Shown one piece after another: positions 48,245 through 57,755 of a stretch of DNA of 64,000 nt. The translations under genes and the position numbers were made by a program. Under the pieces are notes generated by a model, which saw nothing but the letters and a program-made list of their open reading frames with translations, had not been told where the DNA came from and searched no databases. Each line of letters begins with the position of its first letter. Position 1 is the first letter of the stretch. The stretch spans positions 155,282 to 219,281 of the forward strand of contig CAVSZO010000052.1 in the NCBI GenBank assembly GCA_963732335.1, given 5' to 3'. The DNA is from Desertimonas sp963732335 (GTDB lineage Bacteria > Actinomycetota > Acidimicrobiia > Acidimicrobiales > Ilumatobacteraceae).

Positions 48245-49631
48245 TGCTTGCTGTGGCGGTGATCGTTGCTGTCCCGCTGTTCGTGCTCGCCCGTCGCGGG
48301 GAACTCGACAACAATCCGGAACGCTTCGTAGCCCTCATCGTCGACGTTCCTGCTCGTCGAGTGCCTCGCTGTACCCGGCGCAGTCCGGGGTGCCCGTCGG
48401 ACCGTTCCGGATCCCGATCGCGGGTGGCAATCTCCGCGCTCATGACTTCCTCGTCGTGATCGGACTCATGGCGCGGGCGACGGTTCGACCACGCCCCCGG
48501 CGGATCGGTCTCACCGCAATGCTCTGGCTGCTCTCGTTGGTGTGGTTGTCAACGGCCGCCGTTCGCGGGCTTCTCGTCGGCCACGACACGAACATCGTGC
48601 TGTTCTCGACGTCGTCGTTGATCGGACTGTTTGGCGCCAGAGCGCTCGTCGCCGGGTGCGATCCGGCCCGTCTTTCATCGCTCCTGCGCAAGCCGTTTGT
48701 CGTGCCGCTGGGAGCGCTTGTGCTCCTCCTGATGCTGAATTCGGCGGGCGAACCACGTTCGTACCTGGGCACCGGTCTCGGTGGGATCTCGGTCGACACG
48801 GCCTCCGTGTTCGTCGCCCTCGGAACGTTCGTCGTGCTCGTCGAGTGGAGCTCACGTGATCGACACAAGTGGGCCCTCTGGGCGACGGTCCCCCTGTTCG
48901 TCTGCCCGTTCACCATCGAGCAGCGGGCCACGCTCGTGCATCTCGGCGCGACAGTTCTCGTCATCGGCTGGGCGATGACCAGGCCCGAGTGGCGCAGCCG
49001 CATCCAGGTTCCACGGGTCCGCGTGCTGTGGGGGGTGCTGGCGGTCGTCGCCGTGCTGATGGTCGTCCTCATGGTGCAGCTGAGCGGGGAGGACGGCTCC
49101 CTGCCGTTCGCGGGCTACTACGAAGCACACGTTCACATCCGAGGGTCAGCAGCTCTCCGCTCAGGCGCCGACGCGAGGCCATCGCAGTGGGGATCGACGA
49201 GTGGTCCGATGCCTGGTTATACGGTCACGGGGTCGGTCACACCTACGAGATCGTTCGACCCGGTGACGCCGGCGCTCGGCAACCGGCAACCTTCGACAAC
49301 GTGCCGTTGGACGTGCTCGTTCGGTCCGGTCTCGTCGGGTTCGGTGCTGTTCGTCTCAGCGTTTCTGTTCACGATTCGAGATGGAATTGGTGTGTGGCGA
49401 CGCCACACGAGCGGTACCGTCGCGGCACTCGCGCTCGCGGCGGTGACCGTAATGGTCAGCCTCGGCCTCAAGTCAGTCTTCGAGTCGATCCTCGAGAAAG
49501 GAAAGCTTGCGTTGGTAATCGGTCTCTCCGCGGGCGTCATCGCTGCCGCACTGCGCAGCCTGACATCACCCTCGCAGCCGTTGCGCCCGCGACCTGTTCC
49601 CGAACGCCAGGGAGAAGCTGAATGGATCTGA
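48241..49631 (+). CDS. O-antigen ligase/Wzy polymerase-like membrane protein (frameshifted)
   Basis: ATG 48241 starts MMLAVAVIVAVPLFVLARRGELDNNPERFVALIV. About ten hydrophobic spans follow (LTAMLWLLSLVWLSTAAV, PLGALVLLLMLNSAG, SVFVALGTFVVLVEWS, LWGVLAVVAVLMVVLMVQLSG). A large outer loop contains REAIAVGIDEWSDAWLYGHGVGHTYEI and NVPLDVLVRSGLVG, the G-x-G-x-G...N-x-x-L-x-x-x-x-x-x-G pattern of Wzy_C proteins. Frame changes lie near 48350, 49145 and 49345. It would polymerise or ligate the repeat units. Confidence 0.78.
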
Positions 49632-50961
49632 CCGACGTAGGCCGAGCACTTCGCCGGTTCTGGCTGCCGTGCGCCACCATCTTCATTTTGACAGTGGTAG
49701 CGGGGTATCTCGCCGCGAGCCGTGGTGGGTCGTCGTTCGAGTCGACAGCAACGATCGCCATGACGCCAAATCCGGCGGTGAGCGAAGCGCCGACCGGGTG
49801 GCCTTCGAGATCCCTATGATCGTGGAAAGGGTCGGGTCGCGATCGTTCCGAACCAACCTCGACGCAGGACTGTCCGACGAGGTGCTCGAGACGGTGGACT
49901 CGCTGTCCGCCAAACGTGAGATCGACACCGGAATCGTCAGGATCACCGCCGAGGGAGACGAGGGGATGCCACTGCCCAGGTCGCCAACGCCGCCGCCGAG
50001 GCGATCGTCGCCCGCTACACGTCGTCCGAGACGTTCCCAACCACGCCGGCCGCGTCCGGCCGTGATCGTCGAGGTCATCGACCAGGCGACGCCCGACAGC
50101 GGCTCTGGAAACGAAACCTTCGTCCCGATCATGTTGGCAAGCGTGGTCCTCGGCGCGATCCTCGCCCTCGTCGTCGCCGTCATCGCTCAGCAGTCCAGCC
50201 GAGCGCTCGAGCTGACCACCCGAGTCCGAAATGAGGTCGGCGTGCCCGGTGCTCGCGGTCATCCCGACGACGCGAGAGTTGCAGGACGGGCATCTCGAAC
50301 TGAGCGAACTGCTGCAGCTCGGGTCCACCTCCGCTCGTGGAGGCATTCCATGATCTGCGGACCCGGATCGAGGCTCTGCTCCCCAATGCGGACCGAACGT
50401 TGGCTGTCACCTCGTGGCAGCGGGACGAGGGCCGCACGACGGTCACCGCCGGACTCGGCCTCATGCTGTCGGCGATCGGTCAGCACACCGTCGTCATCGA
50501 CACCGATCTCCGCAACCCACAGCTGCACGAGCGACTCGGCGAGCCGTTCTCATGGGCATGTCGGAGTTCGAGAATCTCGGGGCGAACATCTGATCACTCC
50601 GACCAGTCACCCCAAGCTCGAGCTGGTCTCGGCCGGCGTCGCCAAGAGCCACCCGGCACAGATCCTCGCCGTCGCCCTCCCGGAAACGCTCGAGGAGGTG
50701 AAGACCCAGTCGTCCCAGGCCGTCGTCCTGCTCGATGCGCCTCCGCTGCACCCGGTTCGCACGGGTGGGATCTGGGTGCAGATGGCGGCAGAGACGTCGA
50801 CGGTGCTGCGAGCCGCCGGCCGGGTTCTGTTCGTGGTCGACGCCTCGACGCCCCACCTGCCAGAGCTGGCAGTCGCCGTCGAGCGTCTCCAGGAGGAAGG
50901 TGTGATCGTGGTCGGGGCCGTGGTGAACCGGCGACGCCGAGGTCTTCCATGGCGTCGATGA
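49622..50961 (+). CDS. Wzz/BY-kinase-like polysaccharide chain-length protein with altered P-loop (frameshifted)
   Basis: ATG 49622 overlaps the previous gene. Order of parts: membrane helix 1 (LPCATIFILTVVAGYLAASRGG), a Wzz-like outer domain (SFESTATIAMTP, AFEIPMIVERVGSRSFRTNLD), membrane helix 2 (VPIMLASVVLGAILALVVAVIAQQSS), then a kinase domain (FHDLRTRIEALLPNADRTLAVTSWQRDEGRTTVTAGLGLMLSAIG, TVVIDTDLRNPQLHERLG as Walker A', VVLLDAPPL). The P-loop reads DEGRTT where BY-kinases have G-x-G-K-S/T, so the key Lys is Arg. No C-terminal tyrosine cluster is seen. There are about five frame breaks. Confidence 0.72.
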
Positions 50962-51101
50962 CATACGTCGACAACACGTCAGTACTGGCGCCGAGCACGC
51001 TGCGCTGCCGCGGCACCGAGCGCGTACGCTGGGACGCCGTTGGGGCGAGACGGTAGCGACCGGGGCGGACGCCTGCGGCAGATCGGCCAGCAGTCGCGAA
51101 G

Positions 51102-51460
51102 TCAGGCCAGTCGCGTCGCTCGCGCCACGTACTTGTCGGAGGCGACTCCGACGTCGTCGGCAAGCGCCCCGGCGATCAGGCGATGCGACCACTGCGACTC
51201 CACCTCAGGCCGACGCGACGTCACCGTCTCCACCACCTTGAGCCGATCGTCATGACCGTACTTGCGCGGGCGACCCGACCGCGGCTTGTCATCCAAGCCG
51301 GCGACACGGTCACACTCGAACCGTTGCCGCCACACCGACACGTACTCCTCACTCATCTTCACCATCGGGGCGATCCGACGGTTGGGGACACCGCGTCGGA
51401 TGAACGCGGACGCACCGGTCACCAGCACCGTCGGCCACGGAGTCTCGCGGACCGATCGGT
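51102..51460 (-). pseudogene. IS630-type transposase, N-terminal fragment
   Basis: The minus strand reads ASAFIRRGVPNRRIAPMVKMSEEYVSVWRQRF, then VAGLDDKPRSGRPRKYG and a stretch ending GALADDVGVASD. This is the helix-turn-helix and linker (D-K-P-R-S-G-R-P) of an IS630-type transposase, distinct from the 37.3-kb copy. No DDE domain follows; only about 115 residues remain. Confidence 0.6.
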
Positions 51461-51468
51461 CACGGCGG

Positions 51469-52413
51469 TTAAGTCGGAAGTCGGTTCGGCAACGACACCG
51501 GAGCCGCGGCCGGACGCGCACGCCGCTGTCGCACCGCGTGGCGAACGGCGGCCGGGATCGCCAGCACGAGCGGGCGCCAATTCATCCTCATCCACCAGCC
51601 CAGCGTGGGCATCGTCCGCAGCTTGGTGCGGTATGGCACCGGTAAGCGGGCGACGCCCTCGACGAACCCACGGGCCATGTTCCAACGCGGAAACGACAAC
51701 TTGCCGACCTGGTCGGGCCGGAACAGGACGAGCCGGTCGCGTGGTTCTGAAGGCCGTGACCGAACGCCCGGCGTGCTCACGATGCTCGAACAGCGGCTCG
51801 GGAGCCTCGACAAAGCGACCCCGCAGGGCGAGCTCGGCGAGCAACGGATGGTCCGAGCCGGAGTAGTCGCCGAGCAGCAGCGTCGAGCGCAACACGTCGG
51901 TGCGCATCAGACCGTAGAACGGGAAGCACTGCCGCTCGTTGACCATCACATCGCGGAAGCGCTCGACGGGATCGTCGCTCGATGCGCGGTTAGTCGTCGG
52001 CCACGTCTTCATCAGCTTCGCCGTCGGCATCGATGTCGACGGTGTTCGTGTAGCAGAGCACGACGTCGGGGTGTCGATCGAGCACGTCGACGCACGCCGA
52101 GATGAACGACGGCTTGTACCGGTCGTCGCACGCCGCCCACTTGAAGTACTCGCCTCGAGCCTCGAACAACAGGCGGTTGTGGTTCCACGCGACGCCGCGG
52201 TTCGAGGCGCTGCGTAGGATCCTGAACCCGCGGGTCGTCGTGCTGCGAAGTCCTCGCAGATCGCATCGTGCCGTCGGTCGATGCGTTGTCGCCGACGAGG
52301 ATCTCCAGGTCCTCGTAATCCTGCTCGACCAGGGACTTCAGCGCCTCAGCGAGGAAGTTCTCGCCGTTGTACACCGCCAAGCCCACCGTGACCCGTGGGT
52401 CCGCCTGCACCAT
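51469..52413 (-). CDS. Glycosyltransferase family 2 (frameshifted)
   Basis: ATG 52413 starts MVQADPRVTVGLAVYNGENFLAEALKSLVEQDYEDLEILVGDNASTDGT, the full GT2 opening with D-N-A-S-T-D. Next comes VRILRSASNRGVAWNHNRLLFEARGEYFKWAACDDRYKPSFI with the D-D metal site, then VVLCYTNTVDIDADG. After another break it reads FRDVMVNERQCFPFYGLMRTDVLRSTLLLGDYSGSDHPLLAELALRGRFVEAPEPLFEHREHAGRS. Breaks are near 52260, 52130, 52035 and 51740. Its start overlaps the end of the methyltransferase gene upstream. Confidence 0.85.
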
Positions 52414-52421
52414 CGTCGACG

Positions 52422-53646
52422 CTAACCAACCGATCGCCCGCGGGACCGGCAACGGAACGTAGAAGGTACCCCCGGCCGCCGCGAAGTCCCGTTGCTGGGC
52501 GACGATCTCGTCGGCGAAGTTCCACGCCAACAGCAGCAGGTCGTCCGGCCGCTCCTCCACAGGTTTTCGACCGGCGGATCGGCAGGCGGCATCCGGGCAT
52601 CAGCCGCCCCTGCTTGTGGACGTTGCGGTCGACCACGTAGGCGATGCGGTCTACTCCGATCCCCGTGCTGTTGAGCAGTGTCGCCCCCTTGGCCGCGGCG
52701 CCATAGGCGGCGACGGTTCGTCCACGCGCGGCGAGGTCATCGAGCAAGGAGCGCAGCGCCGCCTGCGAGTCGCGGACATGCTGGGCGAAGCGCTCGTAGT
52801 AGGCGAACCCGGTCATGCCCGACGCGTGCTCGTCGTCCAGGTGCTGCTGGCATCGGGCGTGCGCTCGTCGCGGCGACCGACGTGCCACCGCAAGGTGCCA
52901 CCGTGGAGGTCCGGAAAGTACTCGACATCGTTCAGGAACAGTCCATGACGCGACATCAGCGCATCGATCGCCGAGCACGAGAAGTAGCAGTAGTGCTCGT
53001 GGTAGATCGTGTCGAACGCCACGTTCTCGACCAGGTCACGCACGTACGGGTTCTCCACCGTCACGAGCCCATCATCGGCGAGCAGGATCCAAGGCCGCCC
53101 ACGAAGTCGTTGAGATCCGGCACGTGGGCGAGCACGTTGTTCGCCACGATCAGGTCGGCCGGCCCGTGCTCGTCGCGGATCGCGGCCGCCCGCTCACGAC
53201 CGAAGAAGTCCACGACGGTGGGCACGCCGATGGCCTCGGCAGCGGCCGCTGGACCGGGCGACGGGTCGATACCGAGCGACCGGACACCGGCGGTGACGAA
53301 GTTCCGCAACAGGTATCCGTCGTTGCTGGCAACCTCAACCGCAAACGACGCCGGGCCCAGCTGGCGGTCGGCGATCAGCCGTGCCGCATGTGTGGCGGCA
53401 TGCGCGCACAGCGCGTCAGAGAACGACGAGTAGTACGGGTAGTCCTCGTCGAAGATGGCATCGGCAGGCAGCGCGTACTCCAGCTGGACGAGCGAGCAGG
53501 CCGGACAGAGGGCGATGGCCAGTGGGTAGGTCGCGTCGGCCTCGGGCGCATCCTGCGGGTCCACGAGCGCGTTGGCAATCGGGGTGGATCCCAGCGACAG
53601 GATCGGTCTCGAGGCCGGTCTCCCCACACGAGCGGCAGGCGGTCAC
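52422..53646 (-). CDS. C-methyltransferase with zinc-binding N-terminus (sugar C-methyltransferase type, frameshifted)
   Basis: GTG 53646 gives MTACRSCGETGLETDP, then ILSLGSTPIANALVDPQDAPEADATYPLAIALCPACSLVQL. The C-x-x-C and C-x-x-C pairs form the zinc site of the Methyltransf_13 domain. The SAM domain reads FAVEVASNDGYLLRNFVTAGVRSLGIDPSPG, LIVANNVLAHVPDLNDFVGG and VTVENPYVRDLVENVAFDTIYHEHYCYFSCSAID. The C-terminal Methyltransf_14 domain has RTVAAYGAAAKGATLLNSTGIG and VDRNVHKQGRLMPGCRLPI. Relatives methylate NDP-4-keto-deoxy sugars (TylC3 type). Breaks are near 53600, 53070, 52870 and 52560. Confidence 0.85.
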
Positions 53647-53809
53647 GCGCCAAGGCCGGTCACGTGCTGAGGTTGGCCGGCTTCGAGTTGGTGCGCCATA
53701 CGGCCGGCGAGTGTATCCTGCAGGGGGAAGCACCCGTCGTCGGCGCGAGTTGCGTGTTCGCGGCTGAACGGGGAGCACAGGTGAGCTTGCGGCGGCAGGT
53801 TCTCCTGGC

Positions 53810-54593
53810 ATGATCGCAGCAATGAAGGTCGTGATCCTGGCGGGCGGTGTGGGCAGTCGTATCAGCGAGGAGACCGATGTCCGGCCCAAACCGATGGTCG
53901 AGATCGGCCACCGGCCGATCCTGTGGCACATCATGCGTCACTTCGCCCACTTCGGGCATCAGGAGTTCATCATCTGCCTCGGATACAAGGGCGAGCACAT
54001 CAAGAAGTACTTCTCCGAATCGCTCGACATGGGACCCGACATCACCATCGACTTCGCCAACAACACCGTCGAGCCACTGGAGAGCGTCCGCGACGAGTGG
54101 CGAGTCACGCTCGTGGACACCGGCATGACCACGGAGACGGCAGGGCGACTGCAGCGGGTGCGCCAACACCTCGACGGTGAGACGTTCATGATGACTTATG
54201 GCGATGGTGTCTCGGACGTCGACCTCGACGAGCTGGTTCGCTTTCATCGAGACCAGGGTCGTCTCGCCACGGTGACGGCTGTCCGACCTCCGGCCGCGGT
54301 TCGGCCGACTCACCGTCGACGGAGGCCTCGTCTCCCGCTTCGACGAGAAGCCGCAGATGTCCGAGGGATGGATCAACGGTGGGTTCTTCGTGCTCGAGCA
54401 GGGAATCTTCGACCACATCCCCGGTGACGTCGACTGGGCACGCCAGCCAATGGAGAGGCTGGCGGATGCCGGTCAGCTCAGCGGCTACTGCCACTCCGGG
54501 TTCTGGCAGTGCATGGACACGTTGCGCGACAAGGAGCTGCTCGACCATCTCTGGGACTCCGGCCTGGCACCGTGGAGGCACTGGACGGGCTGA
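53810..54593 (+). CDS. rfbF: Glucose-1-phosphate cytidylyltransferase (frameshifted)
   Basis: It makes CDP-glucose for CDP-dideoxyhexose sugars. ATG 53810 or the ATG at 53822 begins MKVVILAGGVGSRISEETDVRPKPMVEIGHRPILWHIMRHF, the nucleotidyltransferase motif with R-x-x-x-x-x-x-x-x-P-K-P. The family continues FIICLGYKGEHIKKYF, VRQHLDGETFMMTYGDGVSDVDL (Mg site). After breaks near 54290-54330 come LTVDGGLVSRFDEKPQMSEGWINGGFFVLEQGIFDHI and SGYCHSGFWQCMDTLRDKELL. It ends APWRHWTG at 54593, directly at an IS3 fragment. Confidence 0.9.
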
Positions 54594-54752
54594 GACGCCG
54601 CCACAGCGCCATCTGCAAGGCGTCGACGACGAGCTCGGCACGCATGTGATCGGCGATCGACCAGCCGATCACCTGCCGGGACCAGGCGTCGACGACCACG
54701 GCGAGATACACCGTGCCCTCAACGGTCGGCGCTCGACATCGGCGACCACAAC
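54594..54752 (-). pseudogene. IS3 family transposase OrfB fragment
   Basis: The minus strand reads GPDRLW, then a broken stretch, then TVYLAVVVDAWSRQVIGWSIADHMRAELVVDALQMALWRR. This is the first half of an IS3-type integrase core with the D in V-V-D-A-W-S. The remainder of the element is absent. It abuts the rfbF stop, so a deletion probably formed the junction. Confidence 0.7.
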
Positions 54753-54793
54753 CGGTCCGGGCCCTCAGGGCTGAACCGGCTGCAGATGCTCAC

Positions 54794-54946
54794 GCTGGGG
54801 ACAACCCGACGTTCATCCGCTTAATGGCTGCGTCGTCGCGCACGTTCCCCGCAGAGGGACCCGGCGCCCTGCTCTGCCACTCCGATCTCCTCGGCGTCGA
54901 GCGATACGACTTCCGTCCGCTCGCTGGCCTTTCGGTGGGCGCCTGA
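54794..54946 (+). pseudogene. C-terminal fragment of a GH26-like hydrolase
   Basis: The frame reads AGDNPTFIRLMAASSRTFPAEGPGALLCHSDLLGVERYDFRPL and stops at 54946. It aligns with GGDNPTFIRGMAAWLRSLPTDGPGSLTYHAYFLGVSEYDFRPH near the end of the gene at 42883-43962. Only about 50 residues remain, so it is a remnant of a second related gene. Confidence 0.7.
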
Positions 54947-55321
54947 CGAGATAGCGAACTGGAGAAATGCCCACTCAGCTTGGCCTCCGCGTCACGAGCT
55001 GCAAGCGGACGGAAGCGCAGCAATGTTTACACGGTCATTGAGGGCACGTCCGAGGTCCAGCAACTATGATCGACCATTGAGTAGGATCGCGTCGGTGGGT
55101 GGGCCTCGATTATGGATACGAACATCTGATGGGATCAGGATCTTTCTGCGTCGCCGCGGACCGGCCGTTGGGACTTGGCCAGCAACGAGACGCATCGACG
55201 GACAGTGATGACGCTCGTAGGAATCCGAGCAATGATGGCGTAGCCAGGTCGATCGATCCCGCGGCCGCAGTGATGTCGCGCATCACGGCAGCGCACCGAT
55301 AGAAACCTGAGAAAGACAGTC
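54947..55321. other. Intergenic stretch with no recognised gene
   Basis: About 375 bases of mixed, somewhat lower-GC sequence between the hydrolase fragment and the methyltransferase. No conserved protein, RNA or repeat is recognised; it may hold the promoter of the next gene. Confidence 0.4.
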
Positions 55322-56014
55322 ATGGGATTACGCCGCGGATTTCGTCGGAGGTTGATGAAGCTCGGCAGTAGAGCACCGGGTGCGCAAGAGCTTCTGTTGC
55401 TGCTTCGGCCGCGACAAAAGGTCTTCGAAAAGGCCTACTCAGCGCAAGCTTGGGGCAGCGTCGAGAGCCGTTCGGGTAAGGGGTCAGAGCTCGGGGCGAC
55501 AGAGTCGCTACGGCTGTATTTGCCCGAAGTCTTTGAAAGGCTAGACGTCAAGATTTTCCTCGATGCACCTTGTGGCGATTGGAACTGGATGCGAACGGTG
55601 GACCTTTCGGGCGTTGAATACGTAGGTGCCGATGTAGTTCCCAGTGTGATCAAAAGAAATCACGACGTCTACTCGAAGGAGAATGTACGGTTCATTGTTG
55701 CCGATCTCACCCGAGACACCCTACCAAAGGCAGACCTCATACTATGTCGAGACTGTTGGGTTCACCTATCATTTGAAGATATCGCCAAAATGACGGCAAA
55801 TTTCCGTCGCTCCCGAGCCGAGTATTTGCTCGTCAGCGATAGCCCGCACGTACGACGTAACGAAAACAAGATGACCGGCCGGGACTGGCGTCATCTCAAT
55901 CTCTCGTTGGCGCCGTTCAACTTCCCGGCACCCCTCGAAAGACGCAAAGATCATTACAGCTCAGTTCCATTCTATGTTTCCTTGTGGCGGATCGAGGACT
56001 TGCCGATGAGGTAG
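55322..56014 (+). CDS. Class I SAM-dependent methyltransferase, low-GC, probably acquired
   Basis: This intact 230-aa protein starts MGLRRGFRRRLMKLGSRAPGAQELL. The SAM site is KIFLDAPCGDWNWMRTVDLSGVEYVGADVVPSVIKRN, with D-A-P-C-G-D-W as motif I, then FIVADLTRDTLPKADLILCRDCWVHLSFEDI and LVSDSPHVRRNENKMTGRDWRHLNLSLAPFNFP. Its codons include many A/T endings (AAA, TTT, ATT), unlike its neighbours, which points to recent transfer. Proteins of this look are often found in polysaccharide loci; the acceptor is unknown. Confidence 0.8.
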   Translation: MGLRRGFRRRLMKLGSRAPGAQELLLLLRPRQKVFEKAYSAQAWGSVESRSGKGSELGATESLRLYLPEVFERLDVKIFLDAPCGDWNWMRTVDLSGVEYVGADVVPSVIKRNHDVYSKENVRFIVADLTRDTLPKADLILCRDCWVHLSFEDIAKMTANFRRSRAEYLLVSDSPHVRRNENKMTGRDWRHLNLSLAPFNFPAPLERRKDHYSSVPFYVSLWRIEDLPMR

Positions 56015-56053
56015 GCGGACTTGAGTTGAGTCCCTCCGCTCAGCGGCGCCTCG

Positions 56054-57674
56054 GTGACCTCCACACACCAACACGACGCCGCCACCCGCCCAAATGACCC
56101 CGACCTCGCCGAGGTGCTCGAGCGCCACGCGGTCGGCCTCGACGACGCGCCGGCCCGACGCGGTCGCGCGGCGGCGCAAGACCGGCCAGCGCACCGCGCG
56201 CGAGAACGTCGACGACCTCGTGCGATCCCGGCAGCGTTCGTCGAGTACGGCCCGCTCGTGATCGCCGCGCAGCGCCGGCGCCGCACGGTCGAGGACCTGA
56301 TCGCGCGCACGCCGGCCGACGGGCTGGTCGCCGGCATCGGCACGCGTGAACGGCGACCTGTTCGGCGCGAGCGCGCGCGCTGCGTCGTGCTCGCCTACGA
56401 CTACACCGTGCTGGCCGGCACGCAGGGCGTCGCAGAACCACCGCAAGAAGGACCGCCTGTTCGAGCTCGCCGAGCGGCTGCGGCTGCCGGTCGTGCTCTT
56501 CGCCGAAGGCGGCGGCGGGCGGCCCGGCGACACCGACGGCGCTCGGCGTCGCCGGGCCTCGACTGCCTGGCGTTCCACGCTCTTCGGCGCGGCTGTCCGG
56601 GCTCGTGCCGCTCGTCGGCATCAACTCCGGCCGCTGCTTCGCCGGCAACGCCGCGCTGCTCGGCTGCTGCGACGTCATCATCGCGACCGCGGACTCGAAC
56701 ATCGGCATGGGCGGCCCGGCGATGATCGAGGGCGGCGGCCTCGGCGTGTTCCGGCCCGAGGAGGTCGGGCCGATCGACGGTGCAGGTGCCGAACGGCGTC
56801 GTCGACATCGCGGTCGCCGACGAGGCCGAGGCGGTCGCGCGTCGCCAAGCAGTACCTCGTCGTACTTCCAGGGCCCGCTGCGGCGAGCTGGACGTGCGCC
56901 GACCAGCGCGGCTGCGCGCACGTCGATCCCGGAGAACCGGCTGCGCGTCTACGACGTGCGCCGCGTGATCGACGACGCTCGCCGACACCGGCTCGGTGCT
57001 CGAGCTGCGGCGCGGCTTCGGGCTCGGCATGGTCACCGCGCTCGCGCGCATCGAGGGCCGGCCGGTCGGCATCGATCGCCAACAACCCGACGCACCTCGG
57101 CGGCGCGATCGACAGCGACGGCGCCGACAAGGCCGCGCGCTTCCTGCAGCTGTGCGACGCCTTCGACCTGCCGATCCTGTTCCTGTGCGACACGCCCGGG
57201 CATCATGGTCGGGCCCGAGGTCGAGAAGACCGCGCTGGTCCGCCACGCCGCCGCATGTTCGTCGTCGGCGCGAGCCTCACGGTGCCGTTCTTCACGATCG
57301 TGCTGCGCAAGGGCTACGGCCTCGGCGCGCAGGCGATGGCGGGCGGCAGCTTCAAGGCGCCGCGTCTTCACGCGTGGCGTGGCCGACCGGCGAGTTCGGC
57401 GGCATGGGCCTCGAGGGCGCGGTGAAGCTCGGCTTCCGCAAGCGAGCTCGAGGCGATCGACGATCCCGCCGAGCGCGAGCGCGCTGCTTCGACGAGATGG
57501 TCGAGCGCATGTACGAGCACGGCAAGGCGCGTCAACATCGCCGTCGCACTTCGAGATCGACGACGTGATCGACCCGGCCGACTCGCGGCGCTGGATCACG
57601 CGCGCGCTCGCGCTCGGCGCCGCCGCCCGCGCCGCGCGACGGGCAAGAAGCGCCCCTGCATCGACACCTGGTAG
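56054..57674 (+). CDS. Acyl-CoA carboxylase carboxyltransferase (beta) subunit (many frameshifts)
   Basis: It moves CO2 from carboxybiotin to an acyl-CoA. GTG 56054 gives MTSTHQHDAATRPNDPDLAEVLERHAVGLDDA. The remainder must be read across more than a dozen frame breaks: GSFVEYGPLVIAAQRRRRTVEDLI, TPADGLVAGIGTVNGDLFGA, VPLVGINSGRCFAGNAALLGCCDVIIATADSNIGMGGPAMIEGGGLGVF, RPVGIIANNPTHLGGAIDSDGADKAARFLQLCDAFDLPILFLCDTPG, FFTIVLRKGYGLGAQAMAGGSFKAP and GEFGGMGLEGAVKLGFRKELEAI, ending KRPCIDTW. All blocks of the carboxyl transferase fold are there, so the gene is probably whole. The partner biotin subunit is not in the window. Confidence 0.88.
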
Positions 57675-57755
57675 TGGAACGGAGGGGTCGCCTGCAGCTG
57701 TCCCGCCCTACAGGGCCGTCTTCAATCACCGAAACGCCCGGCGAGGGATGGCGCC

